Below, piece by piece: positions 1 to 10,724 of a stretch of 11,506 nt of DNA; position 1 is the first letter of the stretch; each line of letters begins with the position of its first letter. A program made the position numbers and the translations under genes. Below the pieces are notes generated by a model. The model was not told the origin of the DNA. It did no database searches and was given only the letters and a program-made list of their open reading frames with translations. The DNA is from DASVBJ01 sp036375895. Lineage in GTDB: Bacteria > Actinomycetota > Actinomycetes > JACCUZ01. The DNA is taken from assembly GCA_036375895.1 (NCBI GenBank), contig DASVBJ010000097.1, forward strand, positions 1-11,506, read 5' to 3'.

Positions 1-1506
<1,506 letters not shown>

Positions 1507-1542
1507 AACGTGCTACCGCTCCGCCTGCTGTCGCGGCGACTA

Positions 1543-1557
1543 CGCGAGCCGGCCGTC

Positions 1558-1569
<12 letters not shown>
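1543..1569. terminator. Weak hairpin between convergent genes
   Basis: A perfect 7-bp inverted repeat (CGCGAGC at 1543-1549, GCTCGCG at 1563-1569) with a 13-base loop sits between the convergent phosphatase and ABC-F genes and covers the ABC-F stop codon. Neither side has a T run, so it is at best a GC-type bidirectional terminator. The position is the main support. Confidence 0.25.
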
Positions 1570-3207
<1,638 letters not shown>

Positions 3208-3214
3208 CGGCCCA

Positions 3215-3220
3215 ACGCTA
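3215..3220 (-). promoter_or_regulatory. Candidate -10 box of a leaderless ABC-F transcript
   Basis: On the minus strand, TAGCGT fits TANNNT and ends 7 bases before the GTG at 3207, so transcription would begin at or next to the start codon. No convincing -35 is visible. The start codon also lacks a Shine-Dalgarno sequence, which agrees with leaderless expression, common in actinobacteria. Confidence 0.4.
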
Positions 3221-3267
3221 GGGGGCCGGTCGTGGCGACGCGACCGGTTTCGGAGCGGTTCCCGGGC

Positions 3268-3909
3268 TCAGTCGATGCGGACGGTGCCGTGGGCGGTCGC
3301 GAAGTGCACCGCGACCAGCCCGGGCTCGTCGTCGTCGACCCAGTCGACCTCGATGTCCTTGCGATCGATGCGCTCGCCCAGCCAGTCCGCGATGGTCGCC
3401 TCGTCGCCGCAGAGCTCGACCCGGGTGATCCGCGGTGTGCCGTCCCCGCCCACGCTGGGGTGGAAGCGTGGCTCGGACTGCCACTGCACGAAGAACGGCA
3501 GCGCCGGGTCGTCCAGCAGGTCGCGTACGCCGATCTGCCGCCAGGTGAGGTCGACGCCGTCGGGGCGCCGACGGTGGCCCGGGACGGAGGGCCGGCCGAG
3601 CCGCCGCTCCACCGAGGCGATGTCGTCGACGGCGACCACCCAGGCCAGCCACCCGCCGCCGGCTGCGGTGCGCTGCTTGACCGCCTGCCCGAACGGTGCC
3701 TTGTCCGCCGCCGGGTGGTCGAGCGCGGCCACCACCTCGAGGTAGACCCCGCCGGCGAGCGGCAGCACGAAGTTGCGCGTGCCGAAGCGCGGGTGGATGC
3801 CGCCGTCGCTGAACCCAGCCCCCAGGGCTGACCCCAGGCGCTGGACGGCGGCGGCGAGGCCCTCGGGGCCGGCGGCGTACGAGATGTGGTCCAGGCGCAC
3901 GTGACGCAT
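3268..3909 (-). CDS. VOC / glyoxalase-like domain protein
   Basis: This 213-residue protein resembles the Glyoxalase-like (PF13468 type) branch of the vicinal-oxygen-chelate superfamily. The N-terminal LDHISYA (6-12) gives the usual first metal-ligand-type His; HPRFGTRNF (39-47) and YLEVVA (56-61) are the other family-like blocks, with a second beta-alpha-beta unit in the C-terminal half. VOC proteins include dioxygenases, isomerases and resistance proteins; nothing here reveals the substrate. The ATG at 3909 was chosen because the domain begins directly after it, although its nearest GGAG is about 12 bases upstream. The alternative is GTG at 3948, which overlaps the upstream aminotransferase stop as GTGA and would add 13 residues and allow translational coupling. 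It lies 35 bases downstream of the aminotransferase gene and 60 bases upstream of the ABC-F gene on the same strand. Confidence 0.8.
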   Translation of the reverse strand: MRHVRLDHISYAAGPEGLAAAVQRLGSALGAGFSDGGIHPRFGTRNFVLPLAGGVYLEVVAALDHPAADKAPFGQAVKQRTAAGGGWLAWVVAVDDIASVERRLGRPSVPGHRRRPDGVDLTWRQIGVRDLLDDPALPFFVQWQSEPRFHPSVGGDGTPRITRVELCGDEATIADWLGERIDRKDIEVDWVDDDEPGLVAVHFATAHGTVRID

Positions 3910-3944
3910 TCTGCTGGGCCGCTCCGCAGCGCCCGTCAGGGGGG

Positions 3945-5027
3945 TCACCGTGGCGCGTACCCGGCCGCGACCTTGAGGAAGATGTCGTTGGCCTCCGGCT
4001 CGCCGATGCTGACCCGGGCCCCCTCGCCGGCGAAGGGCCGGACGACCACCCCGGCCTCCTCGCAGGCCGCGGCGAAGTCGAGGGTGCGCTCGCCCAGCCG
4101 CAGCCACACGAAGTTGGCCTCGGAGGCCGGGACCTCGGCCCAGCCCAGCTGCCGCAGCTCGTGCTGCACCCGGGTCCGCTCCTCGACCAACGCCCCGACC
4201 CGCTCGAGCAGCTCGTCCTCGACGGCGAGGGAGGCGGTCGCGGCGATCTGGGCGACCCCGCTCACCCCGAAGGGCACCGCGGTCTTGCGCAACGCCTCCG
4301 CGACCGGCTCGTGCGCGACCGCGAAGCCGACCCGCAGGCCGGCGAGCCCGTACGCCTTGGAGAACGTGCGCAGCACGGCGACGTTGGGACGGTCGCGGTA
4401 CATGTCGAGCGCGTCCGGCACCTCGGGGTCGCGGACGAACTCGCGGTAGGCCTCGTCGATGACCACCAGGACGTGCGGCGGCACCCGGTCGAGGAACCGT
4501 TCGAGCTCGGCCCGGCGCACCGCCGTACCGGTCGGGTTGTTCGGCGAGCAGACCAGCACCAGCCGCGTGCGGTCGGTGATCGCGTCGGCCATCGCGTCCA
4601 GGTCGTGGTGCTCGTCGGACCGCAGCGGGACCTGCACAGAGCGGGCCCCCGAGATCTGCACCACGATCGGGTAGGCCTCGAACGACCGCCAGGCGTAGAC
4701 GACCTCGTCGCCCTCGGCCGCGGTCGACTGCAAGACCTGCTGCAGCACGCCGACCGAGCCGGTGCCGGTGGCGACGTGACTGACCGGCACGTCGAACCGC
4801 TCCGCGATGGCGGTGGTCAGGCCGGTCGCGAACATGTCCGGGTAGCGGTTGAAGCGCCCGGCCTCGTCGGTCACGGCCGCCAGCACCGACGGCAGCGGGG
4901 GAAACGGGTTCTCGTTCGACGAGAGCTTGTACGCCGGAGCGCCGTCGCGGGCCGAGGCGGCGCGCCCCGGCTTGTACGTCGGGATGCCGTCCAGTGCGGC
5001 CCGCAGTCGAGGGGTGGCGTTGGTCAT
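3945..5027 (-). CDS. pat: Aromatic amino acid / histidinol-phosphate aminotransferase (Pat/HisC2 type)
   Basis: This 360-residue class I/II PLP-dependent aminotransferase shows SSNENP (36-41), NNPTGT (163-168), the cofactor Asp in IDEAY (190-194), the PLP lysine K224 in TFSKAYGLAGLRVG (221-234), and the C-terminal carboxylate-binding Arg in ARVSIG (337-342). From memory, TGTGSVGVLQQVLQ, AWRSFEAYP and VVRPFAGEG resemble the mycobacterial Pat/HisC2 protein (Rv3772) more than the HisC of a histidine operon, and no other his gene is present. Expected roles are transamination of phenylpyruvate or related aromatic 2-oxoacids, with possible histidinol-phosphate activity. The ATG at 5027 is preferred over longer in-frame starts because AAGGTGAG lies just upstream (AAGGTG is 6 bases from ATG) and because the conserved N terminus begins here. 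The rsiG-like gene ends 38 bases upstream. Confidence 0.88.
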   Translation of the reverse strand: MTNATPRLRAALDGIPTYKPGRAASARDGAPAYKLSSNENPFPPLPSVLAAVTDEAGRFNRYPDMFATGLTTAIAERFDVPVSHVATGTGSVGVLQQVLQSTAAEGDEVVYAWRSFEAYPIVVQISGARSVQVPLRSDEHHDLDAMADAITDRTRLVLVCSPNNPTGTAVRRAELERFLDRVPPHVLVVIDEAYREFVRDPEVPDALDMYRDRPNVAVLRTFSKAYGLAGLRVGFAVAHEPVAEALRKTAVPFGVSGVAQIAATASLAVEDELLERVGALVEERTRVQHELRQLGWAEVPASEANFVWLRLGERTLDFAAACEEAGVVVRPFAGEGARVSIGEPEANDIFLKVAAGYAPR

Positions 5028-5065
5028 GAGGCTCACCTTAGGCGCCGCCCTCGGCGGGGGCGCGG

Positions 5066-5632
5066 TCAGCGACCGAGCGGAAGCGCCACCAGACACTGGC
5101 TCGGGTCCTCGTGGTAGCGAGCGACGAGCTCCGCGGTGGCCCGGTCGAGCCGCCGGTGCAGGGCCTCGCGGTAGGAGGACAGGACGGTCTCGGCGCTCGC
5201 GAGCTTGGCGTTCAGCTCGCGCCGCTCGTCGTCGGTGAGGACGTCGGCGCTGCGGGCCCACAGGTCGGGCAGGTTCGGCAGGATCGGCATCCCGCCCTCG
5301 GGATGCAGCTCGAGGATCGCGGTGCGGCCGTGGCCGGAGCGCAGCTCGGTGAGGGCCTCGCGCAGGCTGTCCCGGTCACCCGGCTCGCCCTGCGCGCGCA
5401 ACACGTCGCGGCGCGCCTGCAGGAGACGCCGCCAGTAGGACGCCCGCAGCTCCTCGGTCTGCAAGGTGCGCCGGTATGCCCGCAGCCGGTCGAGGCTCAT
5501 GTGAGCGAGCTCCTCGGAGCGCGCCGGCGCCGACGTGGCAGCGGCACGTGGCCGGTCGGGGTGCGCAGCCGACGACTGGGGCGCGGCGGGGACCTCCTCC
5601 GCACCCCGGGCCGCAGCCCCGATCGTCGTCAC
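5066..5632 (-). CDS. rsiG: RsiG-like anti-sigma factor with c-di-GMP-binding helices
   Basis: The helical protein carries the signature E(X)3S(X)2R(X)3Q(X)3D known from RsiG, which with c-di-GMP holds sigma-WhiG inactive in Streptomyces. In the 188-residue version the first copy is exact (E61, S65, R68, Q72, D76). The second, near the C terminus, is E148, S152, R155, H159, D163, with His in place of Gln. The final helix (about 160-175, ending ELVARYHED) resembles the end of Streptomyces RsiG as I remember it. The start is uncertain. GTG 5632 has a GATGAT -10-like box 6 bases upstream; ATG 5500 has GAGGAG 9 bases upstream and still contains both motifs (144 residues); GTG 5677 is also possible. 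Residues before 5500 are Ala/Pro-rich and probably disordered. Databases often label such proteins 'aerial mycelium formation protein'. No whiG-like gene is in the window. Confidence 0.8.
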   Translation of the reverse strand: MTTIGAAARGAEEVPAAPQSSAAHPDRPRAAATSAPARSEELAHMSLDRLRAYRRTLQTEELRASYWRRLLQARRDVLRAQGEPGDRDSLREALTELRSGHGRTAILELHPEGGMPILPNLPDLWARSADVLTDDERRELNAKLASAETVLSSYREALHRRLDRATAELVARYHEDPSQCLVALPLGR

Positions 5633-5704
5633 GGTCCGATCATCGACGGCGCCCGGAACTTCCTTGATCTCTCTCACCCGAAGGGAGGCAGAGCCTGGCG
5701 AGGG

Positions 5705-7015
5705 CTAGATCCGGGGGCTCGCCGGTGCGAGCCGGTCGGGCGAGAGGTCACGGACCGAGGCACAGCCCATCAGCCCCAGCGTGAGGTCGAGCTCGGCGAC
5801 GAGGTTGCGCAGCACCTGCCGGACGCCGGCGGCGCCGTCGAGGGCCAGGCCGTAGACGTACGGCCGGCCGGCCAGGACCGCGGTGGCACCGAGGCACAGC
5901 GCCTTCACGATGTCGGCTCCACCCCGGATGCCGCTGTCGAACAGCACGGGCACGTCCGGTCCGACCGCGCCGGCGACACCGGGCAGCGCGTCGAGGGCGG
6001 CGACCGAGCCGTCCACCTGGCGGCCGCCGTGGTTGGACACGACGATGCCGTCGGCGCCGGCGGCCACCGCCCGTCGCGCGTCGTCGGGATGCAGGATCCC
6101 CTTGACCAGCAACGGCAGCCGGGTCCGCGTCCGCAGCCGGGCGAGGTCGTCCCAGGACAGCCACGGACGCGAGAACACGTCCAGGAACGTCTCGACCGCG
6201 GCCCTCGGCCGCGGTGACCGGATGTTGTCGCGGAACCGGCCGGGGTACGCGCGAGTCAGGTCGAGCAGGGTGCGGACCGCCGCGGGCGTGGGCTTCGGGC
6301 TTGGACCGGCTGGACCGGCCGCGACCCGCTCGTCGACCAGCCGCTGGAAGACCGGGTCGCTGACGTACTGCGCGATCCCGAGGCCGTGCGCGAAGGGCAG
6401 GTAGCCGAGGTCGAGGTCGCGGCAGCGCCAGCCGAGCACGGTGGTGTCGACCGTCAGCACGACGGCGTCGCACCCGCTCGCCTCGGCCCGCGCCACGAAG
6501 CTGTCGGACAAGTCGTCGGCGGCGCTGGCATAGAGCTGGAACCACCGCGGCGCGTCGCCCATCGTCGCGGCCACCGTCTCCATCGGCACGGACGCCTGGC
6601 TGGACTGGACGAACGGCAGCCCCTCCGCCGCCGCGGCGGCGCCGACGGCCCGGTCGGCGTCGCGGTGCGCCATCTCGAGGACCCCCACCGGCGCGAGGAG
6701 CAGCGGGGCCGGCAGCCGACGACCGAACAGCTCGACGCTCAGGTCTCGCTCGCGTACGCCGTGCAGGGCCCGGGGCACGATGCGGTGCCGGTCGAACGCC
6801 GCCCGGTTCGCCCGCGCGGTCGCCTCCCCGCCGGCCGAGCCGGCGACGTAGGCGAAGGCCTGCCGGGACATCGCGCGGCGGGCCGCGTCCTCGAGCCGCC
6901 CCGGGTCGGTCGGGACCCGGGACCGGTGACCCAGCGCCCCGGCCCGGTAGACCTCTGCCTGCCGGACCCGCCCGGGCCCGGCGGTGTCAGGCTGGTCGGC
7001 GGGCACCGTGGTCAT
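5705..7015 (-). CDS. FMN-dependent alpha-hydroxy-acid oxidase, lactate 2-monooxygenase-like
   Basis: This 436-residue TIM-barrel flavoenzyme has the family's FMN and substrate residues: Y56 in AYVAG, FQLY (159-162), TVD (188-190), K305 in LLVKGI, the catalytic base H329 and R332 in SNHGGRQ (327-333), DSGIR (360-364) and GRPYVYG (383-389). RDLSVELFG (90-98), LGWRCRDL, DPVFQ and LLVKGILHPDDARRAV agree closely with remembered Mycobacterium smegmatis lactate 2-monooxygenase, so L-lactate or a related 2-hydroxy acid is the likely substrate. It is longer than that enzyme (about 394 residues); the extra length is an N-terminal tail and a Pro/Ala-rich insertion around 230-275 between DPVFQ and ETFLDV. 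The protein should be cytoplasmic. The ATG at 7015 has GGAGGAGG 5 bases upstream, a strong ribosome-binding site. It lies 70 bases downstream of the ssgB-like gene. Confidence 0.9.
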   Translation of the reverse strand: MTTVPADQPDTAGPGRVRQAEVYRAGALGHRSRVPTDPGRLEDAARRAMSRQAFAYVAGSAGGEATARANRAAFDRHRIVPRALHGVRERDLSVELFGRRLPAPLLLAPVGVLEMAHRDADRAVGAAAAAEGLPFVQSSQASVPMETVAATMGDAPRWFQLYASAADDLSDSFVARAEASGCDAVVLTVDTTVLGWRCRDLDLGYLPFAHGLGIAQYVSDPVFQRLVDERVAAGPAGPSPKPTPAAVRTLLDLTRAYPGRFRDNIRSPRPRAAVETFLDVFSRPWLSWDDLARLRTRTRLPLLVKGILHPDDARRAVAAGADGIVVSNHGGRQVDGSVAALDALPGVAGAVGPDVPVLFDSGIRGGADIVKALCLGATAVLAGRPYVYGLALDGAAGVRQVLRNLVAELDLTLGLMGCASVRDLSPDRLAPASPRI

Positions 7016-7085
7016 GCGAGCCTCCTCCCGGCACCCGCGAGGACGCAGCGAGGCACCGCAGTCAGGTTCCCACCCCGGTGGCGGG

Positions 7086-7505
7086 TCAGGTGGCGAGCAG
7101 TGCCCGCAGCGCGCTGTCGACGTCGAGGTGGAGGCGCTCCCGGCCGCGAGGGCAGAGGGCGTAGGTCGAGCCCAGGAAGTCGACCACGTCGGTGGCCGAC
7201 AGCTGGATCAGGGCCTCGCCGTCCGGCGAGCTCAGCAGCACGCACAGGACCGTCTGCTCACCCCAGGACCACGGCCAGATCCGGACGTCGCCCTCACCGG
7301 CGGCCCGGTGCAGGCCGACCGTCAGCAGCTCCCGCCCGAACGTCCAGGGGACCTCGTGCCCGTCGTCGGACCGGAACACGGCCTGGACTGCGAAAGGGTC
7401 CGACGTGTCGTACCGCATCAGCAGCGGCACACACAGTGGCCCATCCGTACCGGTCACGACTTCAGCCAGCAGCTCGCGCGTGACCGTCGAGGACACCAGA
7501 CCCAT
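7086..7505 (-). CDS. ssgB: SsgA/SsgB-family sporulation and cell-division regulator
   Basis: This 139-residue protein matches the SsgA-like (SALP) family in length and pattern: RYDTSDPFAV (31-40), VPWTFGRELL (52-61), GLHRAAGEGDVRIWP (64-78), LSSPDGEAL (91-99) and a C-terminal acidic-hydrophobic segment (LHLDVDSALRALL). The GLHR-x-x-G-x-GDVR-x-WP block and overall length are close to Streptomyces SsgB, which together with SsgA positions FtsZ at sporulation septa; SALPs are otherwise confined to actinobacteria, mostly morphologically complex ones. No membrane segment is present. The ATG at 7505 has an excellent GAAGGAG 8 bases upstream. Its upstream region has a direct repeat and an inverted repeat (separate entries). 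The gene follows dnaB by 124 bases and precedes the lactate-monooxygenase-like gene. Family membership is firm; the B subtype is an inference. Confidence 0.85.
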   Translation of the reverse strand: MGLVSSTVTRELLAEVVTGTDGPLCVPLLMRYDTSDPFAVQAVFRSDDGHEVPWTFGRELLTVGLHRAAGEGDVRIWPWSWGEQTVLCVLLSSPDGEALIQLSATDVVDFLGSTYALCPRGRERLHLDVDSALRALLAT

Positions 7506-7527
7506 TGCTATTTCTCCTTCGCACGAA

Positions 7528-7543
7528 TCGCTCCAGTGAGCGA
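7528..7543. promoter_or_regulatory. Inverted repeat upstream of the ssgB-like gene
   Basis: TCGCTC (7528-7533) and GAGCGA (7538-7543) form a perfect 6-bp inverted repeat around a 4-base spacer, 22 bases upstream of the ssgB-like ATG and just upstream of its Shine-Dalgarno. It could be an operator for a dimeric regulator or a short 5'-UTR hairpin. It does not match the BldD consensus as I know it. Confidence 0.35.
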
Positions 7544-7544
7544 A

Positions 7545-7570
7545 CCGTTACAACGAGCAAGCCCGTTACA
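7545..7570. repeat. Direct repeat CCGTTACA x2, candidate activator or repressor site
   Basis: CCGTTACA occurs at 7545-7552 and again, identically, at 7563-7570, 18 bases start to start. On the minus strand this reads TGTAACGG twice upstream of the ssgB-like gene. The bases are more AT-rich than the surroundings. Tandem sites at close to two helical turns often bind response-regulator or MerR-type proteins; the binding protein is unknown. Confidence 0.4.
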
Positions 7571-7629
7571 GCTGGGCCGTGGCGCAACTCCCAGATGGCA
7601 CCGATGACCGCCGTCCACACATCGCGGCG

Positions 7630-8988
<1,359 letters not shown>

Positions 8989-9169
8989 AACCCCGTGCCA
9001 CCCTTTCGTCCACGTCCGCCGGGCCGGTCCGGCATTGATCGTTCTACCGGCCAGGGCCGACAGCCAGCCCCCTCTGTCCCCAGGGCCGCGGTGGACGCTA
9101 GGCGGCTGGGCCGCATCCCTCAAGACCCGCCTGTGGACATCCGGGGGACGGCGTTGTGGACGGTCCGGT

Positions 9170-9190
9170 AACGGCTGTGCAACGGCTGTG
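9170..9190 (+). repeat. Tandem repeat AACGGCTGTG, 11-bp period
   Basis: AACGGCTGTG occurs at 9170-9179 and 9181-9190, separated by one base. The second copy runs into the DnaA-box-like site at 9187; the first ends in TGTGCA, a one-base degenerate version of the same core. The period is about one helical turn. Confidence 0.6.
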
Positions 9191-9252
9191 GAGAACCCTG
9201 TGGACTTGTGGATGACCACCGGGACGCCACGCGGCGTACCGTGCGCTTTCCC

Positions 9253-9271
9253 CGTCCACCGGGTGTGGACG
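9253..9271. promoter_or_regulatory. Inverted repeat CGTCCAC-N5-GTGGACG
   Basis: CGTCCAC (9253-9259) and GTGGACG (9265-9271) are a perfect 7-bp inverted repeat with a 5-base spacer, about 50 bases before the MATE start. The right arm is part of the last DnaA-box-like site, so it can be read as two head-to-head boxes (the left one ends CCACC, not CCACA) or as an independent operator. Confidence 0.4.
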
Positions 9272-9311
9272 AAAGAAAGTCGGGCCTGTCATCGCCGTCG
9301 GCCCGGCCACC

Positions 9312-9317
9312 TAGGCT
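9312..9317 (+). promoter_or_regulatory. Candidate -10 box of a leaderless MATE transcript
   Basis: TAGGCT fits TANNNT and ends 6 bases before the GTG at 9324, so the transcript would start at or beside the start codon. The GTG has no Shine-Dalgarno sequence. The best -35-like match, CTGTCA at 9286-9291, is 20 bases away and too far to be convincing. Confidence 0.4.
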
Positions 9318-9323
9318 CGGCGG

Positions 9324-10676
9324 GTGCCCCGCCCCACGCCTCGACCGGTGCTGCGCCACCCGCACGACCGCGAGATCCTCCGCCTGGCGGTGCCCGCGTT
9401 CGGGGCACTCGTCGCGGAGCCCGCCTTCCTGCTCGCCGACTCCGCCATCGTCGGGCACCTCGGCACCGCCCAGCTCGCCGGCCTCGGCGTCGCCGGGGCG
9501 CTGCTGGCCACCGCGGTCTCGGTCTGCGTCTTCCTCGCCTACGGCACCACCGCCTCGGTCGCCCGCCGGCTCGGCGCAGGCGACCGCCGGGCGGCGCTCG
9601 CGCAGGGCATCGACGGCGTGTGGCTGGCCGCGGCGCTCGGGACGCTGCTCGGGCTGGCCGGCCTGGCTCTCGCCGGCCCGCTCGTCGACGCGTTCGGCAC
9701 CTCGGCGGCGGCCACGCCGTACGCCCTCACCTACCTGCGCGTGTCGCTGCCCGGCCTGCCCGCGATGCTGGTGGTGCTGGCCGCCACCGGGGTGCTGCGC
9801 GGCCTGCAGGACACCCGCACCCCGCTCGCCGTCGCCGTGGCGGGCGCCGTCGTCAACATCGGGCTGAACGTCGCCCTCGTCTACGGCCTCGGCCTCGGCA
9901 TCGCCGGCTCCGCCCTGGGGACCCTGCTGACCCAGGTGGGCATGGCGGCGGCGTTCCTCGCGGTCGTGGTGCGCGGTGCCCGGGCCCACGGGGCGCCGCT
10001 GCGCCCCCACCTGCCCGGCATCCGGGCCGCGGCCGCCGCGGGGCTGCCACTCGTCGTGCGGACGGTCACGCTGCGGGCGGCGCTGCTCGTCATGACGTAC
10101 GTCGCCACCGCGCAGGGCACCGAGTCCGTGGCCGCCCACCAGGTCGCGTTCACCATCTGGCTGTTCCTGTCCCTCGCCCTGGACGCGGTGGCGATCGCGG
10201 GCCAGGCGATCGTCGGCCGCTACCTCGGTGCGGGTGACGTGCTCGGGACCCGGGCGGCGACCCGCCGGATGGTCGAGTGGGGGGTGGCGGCGGGCGTGCT
10301 GCTCGGGGTCGTGGTCGCGGTGCTGCGCGCGGCGTACGTGCCGCTCTTCACGCCGGATCCCGCGGTGCGTGAGCTGCTCGGCGCCGTGCTCGTCGTGGCC
10401 GCGCTCTTCCAGCCGGTCTGCGGCGCGGTGTTCGCGCTCGACGGGGTGCTGATCGGCGCGGGCGACGGCCGCTACCTCGCTCGGGCCGGGCTGGTGACCC
10501 TGGCGGTGTTCCTGCCGTTGGCCGGCCTGGTGCTCGTCACGGACGCCGGCCTGGTCGCGCTGTGGTGGGCGTTCAGCGGCTTCATGCTGGCCCGGCTCGG
10601 CACCCTGCTGTGGCGCGAGCGCGGCGACGCGTGGCTGGTGACGGGAGCGGCCTTGCCCGCCGGCCGGACCCGCTGA
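9324..10676 (+). CDS. MATE family efflux transporter (DinF-like)
   Basis: This 450-residue integral membrane protein has about twelve hydrophobic segments and the DinF/MATE N-terminal signature: EILRLAVPAFGALVAEPAFLLADSAIVGHLGTAQLAGLGVAG (17-58). GVLRGLQDTRTPL (about 155-167) and the repeat-like second half, including SVAAHQVAFTIWLFLSLALDAVAIAGQAIVGRYLGAG (about 269-305), are typical of the family. MATE proteins export cationic or other drugs and metabolites by Na+ or H+ antiport; the substrate here cannot be read. The GTG at 9324 is used because the homologous region begins 17 residues later and a -10-like TAGGCT is directly upstream; no Shine-Dalgarno is seen. It is divergent from dnaB, an adjacency I recall from Streptomyces (SCO3910/SCO3911). 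Confidence 0.92.
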   Translation: MPRPTPRPVLRHPHDREILRLAVPAFGALVAEPAFLLADSAIVGHLGTAQLAGLGVAGALLATAVSVCVFLAYGTTASVARRLGAGDRRAALAQGIDGVWLAAALGTLLGLAGLALAGPLVDAFGTSAAATPYALTYLRVSLPGLPAMLVVLAATGVLRGLQDTRTPLAVAVAGAVVNIGLNVALVYGLGLGIAGSALGTLLTQVGMAAAFLAVVVRGARAHGAPLRPHLPGIRAAAAAGLPLVVRTVTLRAALLVMTYVATAQGTESVAAHQVAFTIWLFLSLALDAVAIAGQAIVGRYLGAGDVLGTRAATRRMVEWGVAAGVLLGVVVAVLRAAYVPLFTPDPAVRELLGAVLVVAALFQPVCGAVFALDGVLIGAGDGRYLARAGLVTLAVFLPLAGLVLVTDAGLVALWWAFSGFMLARLGTLLWRERGDAWLVTGAALPAGRTR

Positions 10677-10724
10677 CCCGCCGCCCGCCGCAGCAGGCGT
10701 AGTCGACGGCCGGGAAGACGACGA

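Larger units (their letters stand above)
9132..9272 (+). promoter_or_regulatory. Cluster of DnaA-box-like sites between dnaB and the MATE gene
   Basis: Six nonamers starting TGTGGA lie on the + strand at 9132-9140, 9155-9163, 9187-9195, 9199-9207, 9207-9215 and 9264-9272. Read on the minus strand they are ATGTCCACA, CCGTCCACA, TTCTCCACA, AAGTCCACA, TCATCCACA and TCGTCCACA. All keep the TCCACA core, and three fit the degenerate actinobacterial box (T/C)(T/C)(G/A)TCCACA. The rest differ at one or two outer positions. No AT-rich unwinding element is present, so this is not an origin by itself. It may regulate dnaB or titrate DnaA. Confidence 0.55.
8989..9323. other. 335-base intergenic region between divergent dnaB and MATE genes
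   Basis: This is the only long non-coding stretch between the divergent genes. Its right half holds the DnaA-box-like cluster (9132-9272), a tandem 11-bp-period repeat (9170-9190) and an inverted repeat (9253-9271). Both promoters must lie here. A -10-like box next to the MATE start is visible; no clear dnaB promoter could be picked out. Open frames extend through the region on both strands, but they show no recognisable protein family and are explained by the low stop-codon frequency at this GC content. Confidence 0.6.

Noticed and set aside
3945..5027. Gene of a histidine biosynthesis operon
   Set aside because: The product is of the HisC superfamily, but no other his genes flank it and conserved segments favour the Pat/HisC2 aromatic aminotransferase type.
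9132..9272. Chromosomal origin oriC
   Set aside because: DnaA-box-like sites are present, but there is no AT-rich unwinding stretch, no dnaA or dnaN flank, and the gap is too short.
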